64,000 bases of DNA from Alphaproteobacteria bacterium (GCA_020852655.1 JADZAI010000086.1:33186-97185), one strand, 5' to 3'. Positions 48,408 through 57,641 are shown, counted from the first letter of the stretch. Notes: generated by a model not told the origin, from the sequence alone. Translations and numbers: made by a program.

Positions 48408-49888
48408 TCCTTCCGGCGGCGAGCACCGCCCAAAGCCATCGACAGGCCGTGACAAAGCCTATTAGCAGAGCCTTGTTCGACCTACTTGCCATTGGGACAA
48501 GGCGAGCGATGACTCGCATTATGTCGACTGAGCGTTCTTGGTGGTCCAATCTCGACGGGACGTTGCTCGGCGCAGTCATTCTTGACCACACGGATAACGA
48601 TTTTGGGTGGGTGATTCTTGCCCGTGATACGGTTGGCCGATTTCGTTGCGTTGAGCTCAATATGAGCATGACGTCAGAACGAGTGGCGACGGCCGAGCTT
48701 CGGCTAGTGATCGCCGAGAAGGAGCGCGACCCGCTCTTTTTGGGGTATGAGTCTCAGGGTGACGAGCCAAACGACCTTCTTGACTTGCTCCAAGACAGAG
48801 GAATCCCCGACGGGAAGCTGCACCCGTATTTCAAAATTCTGCGAGACGAGCCGAGTAAGCATCCGGCACGAACGGTGCTTGCAGCCATTTCACCTTGGCT
48901 CCGGAGTTTCGATGCAAACCTAGTAAAGGAGTTTCAAGAAAGTCAGTTCGATCAACGCCTCTGGGAAGTCTATTTGTGGGCAACGTTGCGCGACCAGGGA
49001 TATGATGTCGAACATCATGAGGCTCCGGATTTGGTTGTATCGAGCCCGCTTGTGAAATTTTCAATCGAGGCAACAACAGTCGCGCCGTCCAAATCTGGCC
49101 CCTTGGCCACTCACCCTGAGCCAAGCACCCCGCACGAGTTTCTCGAATTCTTGGCCAACTATATGCCGATGAAATTTGGGTCACCATTGGTATCGAAGCT
49201 TAATAAAGTGGACGCGGCTGGAAGGCATTACTGGCAGAAACCCGGTCTCGAAGGTATTCCTTTCGTGATAGCCATCGCCGACTTCCACCAACCGGCGAAC
49301 ACGGAAGAACACAAACTTGGATCAATGACCTATAGTCAGAATGGCCTATACGCATACTTGTATGGCACAAGAGTGTCGGTCGAGAAGCAGGGTGATCAGA
49401 TCGTGCTCAAGAATACCCCAGTAACTGAGCACACCTACAATGGAAAGACTGTGCCATCTGGATTCTTTGATTTGCCAGACGCCGAAAATATTTCGGCAGT
49501 CGTATTCACCAACGCTGCCACTCTCTCAAAATTTGATCGTGTCGGCGTGATGGCCGGGTTTTGTCCTCCCGACCACAAATATATCCGTGTGGGTCATAGA
49601 TTTGATCCTGCACCAGAGGCCTTGGAAGGCATTCCGTTCAGCTCAGACGTTTCCGATCCGACATACGAAGAGTACTGGGGAGATGAGCTCCAAGTGTTTC
49701 ATAACCCAAAGGCCGTTCGACCGCTTCCCCCAGAAGCTTTCCCTGACGCCGCGCATTTCTTCTACGAAGACGGCCAACTGACAAGCATTGACCAAGGTGG
49801 CCGTGTGCTAGGTTCTTTCACGATGGCCTTGAAGATACTGTCCGATAGAGAGCGCCAGGCCGTGCCGAGCTGAGAGATCATTAGGTCT
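48408..49888 (+). mobile_element. Small integrated element at the ssrA 3' end, one cargo gene
   Basis: A 1481-bp segment between perfect 40-bp copies of the tmRNA 3' region. Its base composition is visibly AT-richer than both flanks, with codons such as TTT, AAA and GAA common. Site-specific integration into tmRNA 3' ends with duplication of the target is well known for islands and prophages. No integrase is present, so the element is either non-autonomous or a deletion remnant. Confidence 0.85.
48509..49873 (+). CDS. Unknown island gene, possible PD-(D/E)XK nuclease-fold protein
   Basis: 454 residues from ATG at 48509 (AAGG about 6 nt upstream). The track starts at GTG 48449, and ATG 48521 is also possible. 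I do not recognise the family. The N-terminal part reads WWSNLDGTLLGAVILDHTDNDFGWVILARD, like a substrate or partner domain. The middle has a nuclease-like pattern: Glu in LWEVYLWATLRDQGY, then APDLVV, then FSIEATT (about E153, D174, E187), with the usual motif Lys replaced by Ala/Thr. The second half has no motif I can name. No signal peptide. Sole cargo of the ssrA-integrated element, so an antiviral or restriction-like role is an inference only. Confidence 0.75.
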   Translation: MTRIMSTERSWWSNLDGTLLGAVILDHTDNDFGWVILARDTVGRFRCVELNMSMTSERVATAELRLVIAEKERDPLFLGYESQGDEPNDLLDLLQDRGIPDGKLHPYFKILRDEPSKHPARTVLAAISPWLRSFDANLVKEFQESQFDQRLWEVYLWATLRDQGYDVEHHEAPDLVVSSPLVKFSIEATTVAPSKSGPLATHPEPSTPHEFLEFLANYMPMKFGSPLVSKLNKVDAAGRHYWQKPGLEGIPFVIAIADFHQPANTEEHKLGSMTYSQNGLYAYLYGTRVSVEKQGDQIVLKNTPVTEHTYNGKTVPSGFFDLPDAENISAVVFTNAATLSKFDRVGVMAGFCPPDHKYIRVGHRFDPAPEALEGIPFSSDVSDPTYEEYWGDELQVFHNPKAVRPLPPEAFPDAAHFFYEDGQLTSIDQGGRVLGSFTMALKILSDRERQAVPS

Positions 49889-49928
49889 GCAGCTCGGTGG
49901 GGAGCTGGGCAACAGAATCCCCACCACT
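49889..49928 (+). repeat. 40-bp direct repeat, distal copy (attR-like)
   Basis: Identical to 48368-48407 over 40 nt. Flanks differ immediately on both sides (TCT/CAT versus AGC/TCC), which defines the repeat ends. It lies 10 bp before the stop of the convergent transporter gene. Confidence 0.95.
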
Positions 49929-49938
49929 CATTCCTCTT

Positions 49939-51417
49939 TCAGAGCCTGAGCTCGCCCTCGGGGGCGCTGCGTACGCCCGAGGTCAGCAGTGTGCCGGTGA
50001 GGTCGCCGGGGATGGCGGCGGCGTCGATCTTTGCGAGATTGGCTTCGTGACGCGCGCGGCTGACATCGAGGAAGTGCAGGACGACCAGCGTGATGACGCT
50101 GAGGCTGACGGCGATCGGCAGCCAGAGCAGGACCAGGTTCCGCGGAATGTCCGGGTCGATCTGGCCGGGGATGGCTTGTTCGGGAAAGCCCACGAAGGCC
50201 AGCATCAGGCCCGCGCCGAACGTGCCGACGCCGGTGACCACTTTCTGCAAAAGGCCGTTGAAGGCGAACAGCAGGCCCTCGTTGCGGCGCCCGGTCTCGG
50301 CCGCGATCTGCTCGACGATGTCGCTGAGCAACGACACGATGATGACGACGGCCATGAGGGCCAGAACGCCGGCGACCAAATTGTCGATGAAGAGTATCCA
50401 GAAGACGACCGGCGAGGAATTGGGCGGCATCAGGCCGAGCAGCCGCAGCGTCACCGGAATGATCGAGGCGCCGAGCGATATCCACGCGAGGCCGAGCATC
50501 GCGTTCTTCTTGCCGAAGCGCTTTGACACGGGCGGCGCGAGGACGACGCCGACGAAGCCGGCGAGGATCGCGCTCGATGCCAGGAAGCCCATGCTGCCCG
50601 ATGTCTGCTCCCAGAAATAGGCGTTGAAATAGACGCCGAGCGACGAGGTCAGACCGGCGCCGAGGCCGGAAGACAGGCCCGAGATGAGGATGATCAGGAA
50701 GGTGCGATTGGTGAGGATGCTCCTTGAGTTCCGCCAAACTTCCGCGAGCGACAGCTCTTCCTGCTCCGGCGCGCGGAGTTCGCCGATGCGCTTGTGCGTG
50801 CCGGAGGCCGAGAGCGCGAGCGTCACGACGATGACGATCGCGGAGACGGCGGCCAGCGGTCCGTAGCCGCCCGGCGCCTGCGGCCCTCCGGCCTCGGGCA
50901 GGAACACCGAAAAGCCGAGCCAGAGGAAGGCGAAGCCGCCCATCGTGCCGAAGAAGAAGCGATAGCCGAGCACCGCCGTGCGGTCGTCATAGTCCGGGGC
51001 GACTTCCGGCACGAGCGCTGTCGACGAGATTTCGTAGACGCTGATGAAGAAGCGGACCGACATGACGGTGAGCAGCAGATAGACGAACTTGCCCTCGTCG
51101 CTCCACGTCAGCGGCGGCGTGAACAAAAGGTAGAAGCAGAGCGCCGTGGGGATGGCGGAGGCGTACATGAAGGGGTGGCGGCGGCCGAAGCGCGAGCGGA
51201 AATGGTCGGTCCAGTAGCCGATCACCGGGTCCCAGAAGGCGTCGAGGATGATCGAGATCATCAGCGCGAGCCCGACCCATTCCGGGCTCATGCCGACGGC
51301 CTGGTTGTAGAAGAGCAGGAGCAGGGTCGTGACGCCGCTGACGACGAAGCCGTTGCCGATGGCGCCGCCGCCGAAGAACAGCCGCTCGGTGAAGGTCAGC
51401 CGCGTTGTCCCAGCCAT
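49939..51417 (-). CDS. MFS transporter, GPH (glycoside-pentoside-hexuronide):cation symporter type
   Basis: ATG at 51417 gives 492 residues (the track start at 51435 adds six). About 12 membrane segments. The GPH-like N-terminal signature GLALMISIILDAFWDPVIGYWTDHFRSRFGRRHPFM includes the DPxIGxxTD and RFGRRHP cytoplasmic-loop motifs. Substrates in the family are sugars or their glycosides. The adjacent gene encodes a close paralogue in the same orientation. Confidence 0.9.
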   Translation of the reverse strand: MAGTTRLTFTERLFFGGGAIGNGFVVSGVTTLLLLFYNQAVGMSPEWVGLALMISIILDAFWDPVIGYWTDHFRSRFGRRHPFMYASAIPTALCFYLLFTPPLTWSDEGKFVYLLLTVMSVRFFISVYEISSTALVPEVAPDYDDRTAVLGYRFFFGTMGGFAFLWLGFSVFLPEAGGPQAPGGYGPLAAVSAIVIVVTLALSASGTHKRIGELRAPEQEELSLAEVWRNSRSILTNRTFLIILISGLSSGLGAGLTSSLGVYFNAYFWEQTSGSMGFLASSAILAGFVGVVLAPPVSKRFGKKNAMLGLAWISLGASIIPVTLRLLGLMPPNSSPVVFWILFIDNLVAGVLALMAVVIIVSLLSDIVEQIAAETGRRNEGLLFAFNGLLQKVVTGVGTFGAGLMLAFVGFPEQAIPGQIDPDIPRNLVLLWLPIAVSLSVITLVVLHFLDVSRARHEANLAKIDAAAIPGDLTGTLLTSGVRSAPEGELRL

Positions 51418-51543
51418 GCGTATCCCGACCGCCAACTGTCATTTCAGAAGCCCACGAGGAAGGGCCGTGCAAGCCAACCTAGCCGGAAATCCGGCCTAGT
51501 AAAATGTTAGCTTATAGTCAGGCGGCCATGCTGGTGACAGCGA

Positions 51544-53025
51544 TCAGATGCGCACCTCGCCTTCGGGGCGGATCGGGATGCCCTGCGAACTCGGCAGGAT
51601 GCCCGCGACGTCGCCGGGCACGGCGTCGCTTTCGATCTTGGCGAGATTGGCCTCGTGCTTCTCGCGCCCGACCTTCAGCAGCGACAGCATGAGGAGCGAA
51701 CTGGAGGCGAGGCCGAAGGTGATCGGCACATAGATGAGGACGAGATTGCGCAGGATCTGCTCGTCCACCATGCCCGGCACGGCATTCGCCGGGAACTGCA
51801 CATGGAGCAGCAGGCGCCCCGCGACGAAGGCGCCAATGCCGGCGCTCGCCTTTTGCAGGATGCCGTTGAAGGCGAAGAGCAGGCCCTCGGTGCGCCGTCC
51901 GGTCGCGGCAGCGTTGTCCTCGACGACGTCGGTCAGCAACGACACGATGATGACGAAGCCCATATAGCCGAGGATGCCGGCGACGGTGACGTCGGCGAGC
52001 AACACCCAGAAGACAATGCGGGTCATGGCCGGCGGCAGGATGCCGACGAGGCTCAGCACCAGCGGGATCACCGACACGAACAGCGAGCCCCAGAAGACGA
52101 CGAGCATCGCCGTCTTCTTGCCGAGCCGGCGCGACAGCGGCGGCGCCGCGATCGTCCCGACGATGCCGGCGAGCAGCGTCGCGCCGGCCAGCGCCGAGAT
52201 GCTCTGCGGGTCGATGCGCCAGTAATAGGTGTTGAAATAGACGGTCAGGTTCTGCGTCAGCCCCGTGCCCAGCCCCGAAATCAGGCCGGACAGCATGATC
52301 ACCACGAAGGTGCGGTTGCGCAGGACGCTGGCGAGGTCGTTCCAGATCTCCTTCACCGACCAATGCTGGATGGCCGGCGGTCGCAGGCGCGGAATGAGTC
52401 GGTGCACGCTGACGGCGGAGAAGAGGAAGGCGACGAGGATGATGAGGCCGGCCGTCAGGCCCAGCTTGGCGTAGCCCTGCGGCGACGTCAGTTCGGCGAG
52501 CGTCGGCATGTAGACCTGGTAGGCGAGCATCACCACGCTGAGCGCGCCGATCAGCCCGAAGAAGAAGCGGAAGCTCCACACATTGGTGCGGTCGTCATAG
52601 TCGGGCGCGAGCTCCGGCACGAGCGCGCTGCTGGAGATATCGTACATGCTGGCGAAGAAGCGCGTGCCGATCACCGCCGCGAGGAGGTACCAGAACTGCC
52701 CGTCCTTGCTCCAGTCGAGCGGCGGATTGAGCAGCAGGTAGAATCCGAGGGCCGCGCAGGGTGCCGACACATACATGAACGGATGGCGTCGGCCCCATCG
52801 GGTGCGGACATTGTCGGTCCAGTGGCCGATCAGCGGGTCCCACAGGGCATCGAGGATGATCGAGATCATGAGGGCCGCGCCGACCCAGTCGGGCGGCAGG
52901 CCGACGGCCTGATTGTAGAACAACAGCAGAAGCGACGTGATGACGGTGGTGACGACACCGGTGCCCATCGCACCGCTGCCGAAGACCGTCTTTTCCCAAA
53001 GCCGCAGCCTGGTGCGTTCCGCCAT
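51544..53025 (-). CDS. MFS transporter, GPH-type, paralogue of the downstream gene
   Basis: ATG at 53025 (MAERTRLRLWEKTVFGSGA) gives 493 residues; the track's ATG at 53070 is an alternative. It shares LLLFYNQAVG, LMISIILDALWDPLIGHWTD and RWGRRHPFMY with its neighbour along the full length, so the pair is a tandem duplication. The C-terminal tail, KHEANLAKIESDAVPGDVAG, is also shared. About 12 membrane segments. A near-palindromic TTATGAACGCGTTATAA lies at 53072-53088 upstream of it. Confidence 0.9.
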   Translation of the reverse strand: MAERTRLRLWEKTVFGSGAMGTGVVTTVITSLLLLFYNQAVGLPPDWVGAALMISIILDALWDPLIGHWTDNVRTRWGRRHPFMYVSAPCAALGFYLLLNPPLDWSKDGQFWYLLAAVIGTRFFASMYDISSSALVPELAPDYDDRTNVWSFRFFFGLIGALSVVMLAYQVYMPTLAELTSPQGYAKLGLTAGLIILVAFLFSAVSVHRLIPRLRPPAIQHWSVKEIWNDLASVLRNRTFVVIMLSGLISGLGTGLTQNLTVYFNTYYWRIDPQSISALAGATLLAGIVGTIAAPPLSRRLGKKTAMLVVFWGSLFVSVIPLVLSLVGILPPAMTRIVFWVLLADVTVAGILGYMGFVIIVSLLTDVVEDNAAATGRRTEGLLFAFNGILQKASAGIGAFVAGRLLLHVQFPANAVPGMVDEQILRNLVLIYVPITFGLASSSLLMLSLLKVGREKHEANLAKIESDAVPGDVAGILPSSQGIPIRPEGEVRI

Positions 53026-53071
53026 GCGCTTCTTCCCGGTCACGGGCTGCGGATCGCGGCGCAGCCTCATT

Positions 53072-53088
53072 TTATGAACGCGTTATAA
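53072..53088. promoter_or_regulatory. Near-palindrome TTATGAACGCGTTATAA upstream of the GPH transporter pair
   Basis: TTAT/ATAA ends around AACGCGTT. Position about 50 bp upstream of the preferred start suggests an operator or promoter part. Regulator unknown. Confidence 0.35.
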
Positions 53089-53126
53089 GACCACAGAGGG
53101 GGACGAGATTGTCAACGTGCGCGCCG

Positions 53127-54323
53127 TCACGGCTGGGTCGATGGGGCAAGGCCGGCAGCAAAGGTCACCGGTGCGATCCGCCAGAGGCCGCCCTCCGGTC
53201 CGTCGGTGAGGATGAGGATCGTGCCATCGGGCGCCGCGATGACGTCGCGCACCCGCTCGCCGATCGGGATGCGCTCCTGGTGCGTCACGGTCTCGCCGTC
53301 GAGCACGAGCCGCCACAGCGACAGGGAGGCGAGCCCGCCGAGGAAGAGATTGTCCTTCCACGCCGCGAGCAGATCGCCGCCATAGAAAGCCATGCCGGAT
53401 GGCGCAATCGAAGGGGACCACGAGACGACGGGCGGCTTGAATTCGGGGCGCGTGGCGTGATCGGGGATCGGCGTGCCGTCGTAATTCTCGCCGTTGCTGA
53501 CGACCGGCCAGCCGTAGTTCGCGCCGGGCGCGATGACGTTCACCTCATCGCCGCCCTGCGGTCCCATCTCGGTTTCCCAGAGCGCGCCGGTCAGCGGATG
53601 GATCGCCGCGCCGAGCGCGTTGCGGTGGCCGATCGAATAGACCGCCGGCTCGACGCCGCGCTGGTGACGGAAGGGATTGTCCTCCGGGATCGAGCCATCG
53701 GGGGCGATGCGCACGATCTTGCCGATCGTGCTCGACATGTCCTGCGCGACGTCGAAGCGCTGACGGTCGCCGCCGGTGATGAAGAGCGTGCCGTCGGGGG
53801 CGAAGACGAGGCGCCCGCCATATTGTCCGCGTCCCAGCGTCTTGGGCGACTGGCGCCAGATAATACTGCGCCAACTCAGGCGCGTGTCGCCGAGTTCGGC
53901 GCACATAACCGCGCCGCCTTTCATCTTCACGCCTTCGATGCTGACGTCGCCGAGCCGCGGGTCGACCGGATCGCGCGGATGACGCGGCTGACGTGCCGCC
54001 GCCTCGACGAAATAGAGATAGACGCGGCGGTTGACGGCGAAATGCGGATCGACGGCGATGTCGAGCAGACCGCCCTGCCCGCCATAAACGACCTCCGGCA
54101 CGCCGCCGATCGGTCCGGACAGTACGCCGTTTGCGAAGATGCGCACCCGTCCCGGCTTTTCGGTGATGAGCAGACGCGCGTCCGGGGTGAATGCCATGCC
54201 CCACGGATTTTCAAGATCGGCCAGCTTCTGGAGGGCCACGGGACCGGTCTCGGTCTGGATGGTGTCGTCGGCGATCGCAGGCGACACCAGAAACAGGCTC
54301 AGCAGCGCTGCAATCAACCGCAC
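53127..54323 (-). CDS. Secreted PQQ-dependent sugar dehydrogenase-like (Asd/YliI) protein
   Basis: 398 residues with a signal peptide (MRLIAALLSLFLVSPAIA). It has soluble glucose/sorbosone dehydrogenase beta-propeller motifs: LENPWGMAFTPDARLLITEKPGRVR, GGQGGLLDIAVDPHF, GHRNALGAAIHP and GPQGGDEVNVIAPGANYGWP. Periplasmic. These use PQQ; PQQ synthesis genes are not in the window. It is a paralogue of the next gene upstream, 46 bp away. Confidence 0.92.
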   Translation of the reverse strand: MRLIAALLSLFLVSPAIADDTIQTETGPVALQKLADLENPWGMAFTPDARLLITEKPGRVRIFANGVLSGPIGGVPEVVYGGQGGLLDIAVDPHFAVNRRVYLYFVEAAARQPRHPRDPVDPRLGDVSIEGVKMKGGAVMCAELGDTRLSWRSIIWRQSPKTLGRGQYGGRLVFAPDGTLFITGGDRQRFDVAQDMSSTIGKIVRIAPDGSIPEDNPFRHQRGVEPAVYSIGHRNALGAAIHPLTGALWETEMGPQGGDEVNVIAPGANYGWPVVSNGENYDGTPIPDHATRPEFKPPVVSWSPSIAPSGMAFYGGDLLAAWKDNLFLGGLASLSLWRLVLDGETVTHQERIPIGERVRDVIAAPDGTILILTDGPEGGLWRIAPVTFAAGLAPSTQP

Positions 54324-54369
54324 ATCGGCGCCCTCGTCCCGTCCGACAATGCGCCGCGTGCGAGCGAGG

Positions 54370-55548
54370 TCAAGGATTGCGCGCCGGGGTGAGGCGCCAA
54401 AGTGCGCCGCCGCTCTCGCCGTCGACGAGCACCATCAGCGCGCCGTCCGGCGCCTGTTCCAGGTCGCGGATCCGCTTGCCGGTGGTGATGCGCTCCTCGC
54501 CGGTGACCTTTTCGCCGTCGAGCGAAACGCGGATGATCGCCGTGGACGAAAGGCCGCCGATCAGCGCACTGCCCTTCCAGTCCGGAAACATGTCGCCGGT
54601 GTAGAAGACGAGGCCGGACGGCGAGATCACCGGGTTCCACGAGGTCAGCGGCGCCTGGAATTCAGGCCGCGTGTCGTGGTCGGGTATATCGGTATCGTCG
54701 TAGTTGCTGCCGTTGCTGACGATCGGCCAGCCGTAATTCTTGCCCGGCGCGATGATGTTGATCTCGTCGCCGCCCTTCGGCCCCATCTCGTCGATCCAGA
54801 GCTTGCCGCTCGCCGGATTTATCGCGGCGCCGAGCGGGTTGCGATGGCCCATGGAATAGATGTCGCCGCGCCCGCCCTGCTTCGCGAACGGGTTGTCCGC
54901 CGGCAGCGAGCCGTCCGGATTGATGCGCACGACCTTGCCGAGATTGGCGTTGGGGTCCTGCGCCGGATCGAAGCGCTGGCGGTCGCCGGAGGTGATGAAA
55001 AGCTTGCCGTCGGGCGCGAAGACGAGCCGGCCGCCGAAATGGCCGCGCCCGATCTGCTTGGGCTCCTGACGCCAGATGACGGTGACTTCGCTGAGCGCGT
55101 CGCCTTCGAGACGGCCGCGCGCGACGGCGCCGCCCTTCAGCGTGTTGTCGGGTTCGCTTTGCGTGCCGAGGCGCTTGTCCCAGGGATCGCTGGCGTTGTC
55201 GGGCTGCGGATCGGCGGCTTCGACGAAGTAGAAATAGACGAGCTGATTGTTGGCGAAATCGGGGTCGACGGTGACGTCGAGCAGGCCGCCCTGCCCCTGG
55301 TCTTCGACCTTCGGCATGCCGCCGAGCGACGGTCCCATCTTGCCGCCCGCGAAGATGCGGAGGTCGCCGGGCTTCTCGCTGATCAGCAGGCGGCCATCCG
55401 GCAGGAAGGCCATCCCCCACGGGCTGTCGAGATCGGCCAGCGCCTCGATGTCGATCTTGCCGGACTGGCTGTCGAGGGTTTCGGCCTGGGCGGGCAATGC
55501 CGCGTAGAGTGCGCTGCCTGCCAGCAGCGCGGTCAGGATTCGGGACAT
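54370..55548 (-). CDS. Secreted PQQ-dependent sugar dehydrogenase-like protein, paralogue
   Basis: 392 residues, signal peptide MSRILTALLAGSALYAALPAQA. It has the same motif series as its neighbour: LDSPWGMAFLPDGRLLISEKPGDLR, GQGGLLDVTVDPDF, GHRNPLGAAINP, GPKGGDEINIIAPGKNYGWP. The two genes are tandem duplicates and probably co-transcribed. Substrate sugar unknown. Confidence 0.92.
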   Translation of the reverse strand: MSRILTALLAGSALYAALPAQAETLDSQSGKIDIEALADLDSPWGMAFLPDGRLLISEKPGDLRIFAGGKMGPSLGGMPKVEDQGQGGLLDVTVDPDFANNQLVYFYFVEAADPQPDNASDPWDKRLGTQSEPDNTLKGGAVARGRLEGDALSEVTVIWRQEPKQIGRGHFGGRLVFAPDGKLFITSGDRQRFDPAQDPNANLGKVVRINPDGSLPADNPFAKQGGRGDIYSMGHRNPLGAAINPASGKLWIDEMGPKGGDEINIIAPGKNYGWPIVSNGSNYDDTDIPDHDTRPEFQAPLTSWNPVISPSGLVFYTGDMFPDWKGSALIGGLSSTAIIRVSLDGEKVTGEERITTGKRIRDLEQAPDGALMVLVDGESGGALWRLTPARNP

Positions 55549-55613
55549 GGGTCTCCTCTCGCTGCGCCACGAAGGCGCCTGCGGGGGAAACGCCGGCTTT
55601 GCCTTCCGGTGCC

Positions 55614-56201
55614 CTATGACGGGGGAACTTTGACGAGGTGCGGGTCGTCCGCCGGCTGGGCCGGGTCGATCTTGATGACCTTGGCGGCCGGCTGGTCGGC
55701 GGGCTTGGCCGGGGGCGGGGTCGCGGCATCGGCGGGCGGCGCGGTGCCGGCGGGCAGAGCCGGCTGGCTATTTGGTTGCGCCTGCGGATCGGCGGTGGGC
55801 TGACCTTCCGGCGGGCTTGCGGGCGGCGTGCCGTCAGACGGTTGCGGGGTTTCCGGGATGAAGTCGTGCGCATCCCCCGCGAAGGTGCACATGATGCGTT
55901 CGGAGTATTTCAGCTTGCCCTTGGGCAGGATGCGGATCTGCTTGCCGTCGAGATCGCCGAGATCGAAGAACACCCGCACGCCCTTGATCTCGTAGAGGCC
56001 CTGCGAGGTCGGCGTGATGTAGTGGCTGTCGTCCACGATCGTGAAGCCGCGCTCGGGCAGCACCCGGCCACCGCGCGTCGCGCACTCATAATCGCCCGCC
56101 TTGAGCGTGGCCGGCGGATCTTCCAGGACTTGTGCGAAGGCCGGACCGGCCGTCACCAGCGCAAATGCGACGCCGCAAGCCGCGGCAAGACCCGATCTCA
56201 T
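55614..56201 (-). CDS. Secreted protein with Pro/Ala-rich C-terminal half, function unknown
   Basis: ATG at 56201 (MRSGLAAACGVAFALVTAGPAFA) gives 195 residues with a clear signal peptide. The globular part (about 24-110) has two Cys (DYECATRGG and IMCTFAGDAH) that could form a disulfide. The rest is a Pro/Ala/Gln low-complexity tail. Family not recognised. It is upstream of the tandem sugar dehydrogenases and may share their transcript. Confidence 0.75.
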   Translation of the reverse strand: MRSGLAAACGVAFALVTAGPAFAQVLEDPPATLKAGDYECATRGGRVLPERGFTIVDDSHYITPTSQGLYEIKGVRVFFDLGDLDGKQIRILPKGKLKYSERIMCTFAGDAHDFIPETPQPSDGTPPASPPEGQPTADPQAQPNSQPALPAGTAPPADAATPPPAKPADQPAAKVIKIDPAQPADDPHLVKVPPS

Positions 56202-56286
56202 GGTCTGTCTCCTCTCGGCCCAGCCTAGACCCCGGCCGGGCACGTCGCACGAAGCTATCCGCCGCAGGCTTAACGTTCTGGAAACC

Positions 56287-57519
56287 TCACGCGTCCCGGC
56301 GCTTGCGCTGCCAGAGGGCGAAGACACCGCCGAGGGCGCAGACGATGCCGCCGAGCGTCCAGGTCATCGGAACGCCGATATAATGCGCGACGGCGCCGGC
56401 CGAGAGCGAGCCGAACGGCATCATGCCGAGGAAGGCCATGGTGAAATACGCCATCACCCGGCCGCGCATGCGGTCCTCGACCCTGAGCTGGACGAGGATG
56501 TTCGTCGCCGAGCCCTGAAGCATCAGGCCGAAGGCCGTAGGCGGGATCAGCATGGCCGCGACCGCAAAATCCCGCGTCAGCGAAAGCGACACCAGCGCCA
56601 GGCCGAAGCCGACCGCCGCCACCGACGGCGCCGCCTTCAGTGCGGCCTCGCTCATGCGCCCCATCAGGAAGGCGCCGCCGAGAGCGCCGACGCCGACCAT
56701 GGTCATGAGGAAGCCGTAGCCGCGCGAATCGACGCCGAGAACCTGCTCGGCGAAGACCGGCATCAGCGTCAGATACGGCCCGCCGGCAAAGCTCGTGAGC
56801 GCCAGCGCCAGCAGCGCGGTGCGGATTTCGCGGTGCCGGGTCACATAGCGGAAGCCTTCGATGAGGTCCTGGAGCGGCCGCGCCCGCTCGGCCCGCACGG
56901 CCGGCGTCGTCTTCATCAGTAGCAGACCCGCCAGCACAGCGAGGAAGCTCAGGGCATTGATCGCGAAACACCACGCTTCGCCGACCGCGGCGATGGTGAT
57001 GCCGGCGACGGACGGGCCGACGACGCGCGCGATATTGAAAAGGATGGAGTTGAGCGCGACCGCGCTCTGGAGATCGGCCTTGCCGACCATCTCGACCGTG
57101 AAGGACTGGCGGGTCGGAATGTCGATGGCGTTGATGAGGCCGAATCCGAAGGCGAGCGCCGCGACGTGCCAGAGCTGGACGACGCCGGTGAAGGTCAGCA
57201 CGGCCATGACCGAAGCCTGGATCAGGAACAGGCTCTGCGAGACGACGAGCAGTTTCCGGCGGTCGACCCGGTCGGCGAAGGTTCCGCCCAGCGCCGTGAG
57301 GAAGAAGACCGGGCCCTGCTGGAGGAAGCCGATGAGGCCGAGGGCGAGCGAGGAACCGGTGAGGCGGTAGACCAGCCAGGCCTGGCCGATGATGGCCATC
57401 CAGGAACCCATCTGCGACAGGAGCTGGCCGGAGAAGAAGAGCCGGTAATTCCTGTGCCGGAGGACGGACAGGATCGGCGGCCGTCGGACAGGCGCGGCGG
57501 GGGCGGCGGATTCGGTCAT
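56287..57519 (-). CDS. MFS transporter, EntS-like (MFS_3) family
   Basis: ATG at 57519 (MTESAAPAAPVRRPP) gives 410 residues. About 12 membrane segments, with RNYRLFFSGQLLSQMGSWM at the start of helix 1 and the loop motif GGTFADRVDRRKLLVVSQ characteristic of enterobactin-exporter-like MFS proteins. Substrate unknown; most are effluxers. Divergent from the OYE-family gene. Confidence 0.9.
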   Translation of the reverse strand: MTESAAPAAPVRRPPILSVLRHRNYRLFFSGQLLSQMGSWMAIIGQAWLVYRLTGSSLALGLIGFLQQGPVFFLTALGGTFADRVDRRKLLVVSQSLFLIQASVMAVLTFTGVVQLWHVAALAFGFGLINAIDIPTRQSFTVEMVGKADLQSAVALNSILFNIARVVGPSVAGITIAAVGEAWCFAINALSFLAVLAGLLLMKTTPAVRAERARPLQDLIEGFRYVTRHREIRTALLALALTSFAGGPYLTLMPVFAEQVLGVDSRGYGFLMTMVGVGALGGAFLMGRMSEAALKAAPSVAAVGFGLALVSLSLTRDFAVAAMLIPPTAFGLMLQGSATNILVQLRVEDRMRGRVMAYFTMAFLGMMPFGSLSAGAVAHYIGVPMTWTLGGIVCALGGVFALWQRKRRDA

Positions 57520-57641
57520 CGGGGGCGGCAAGGTAGACGCCCTTCCCGCCACTTTCGCAACGGTTCAGCCGGCCCGGCTGGACATCGCCGCCCGCGCCGT
57601 CCATCACGCCCGTGTCGATCCTGTCCCGGAAATCCCCGCCG

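Noticed and set aside
48408-49888. Insertion sequence at ssrA
   Set aside because: The flanking repeats are 40-bp direct copies of tmRNA sequence rather than short target duplications next to terminal inverted repeats, and no transposase is encoded.
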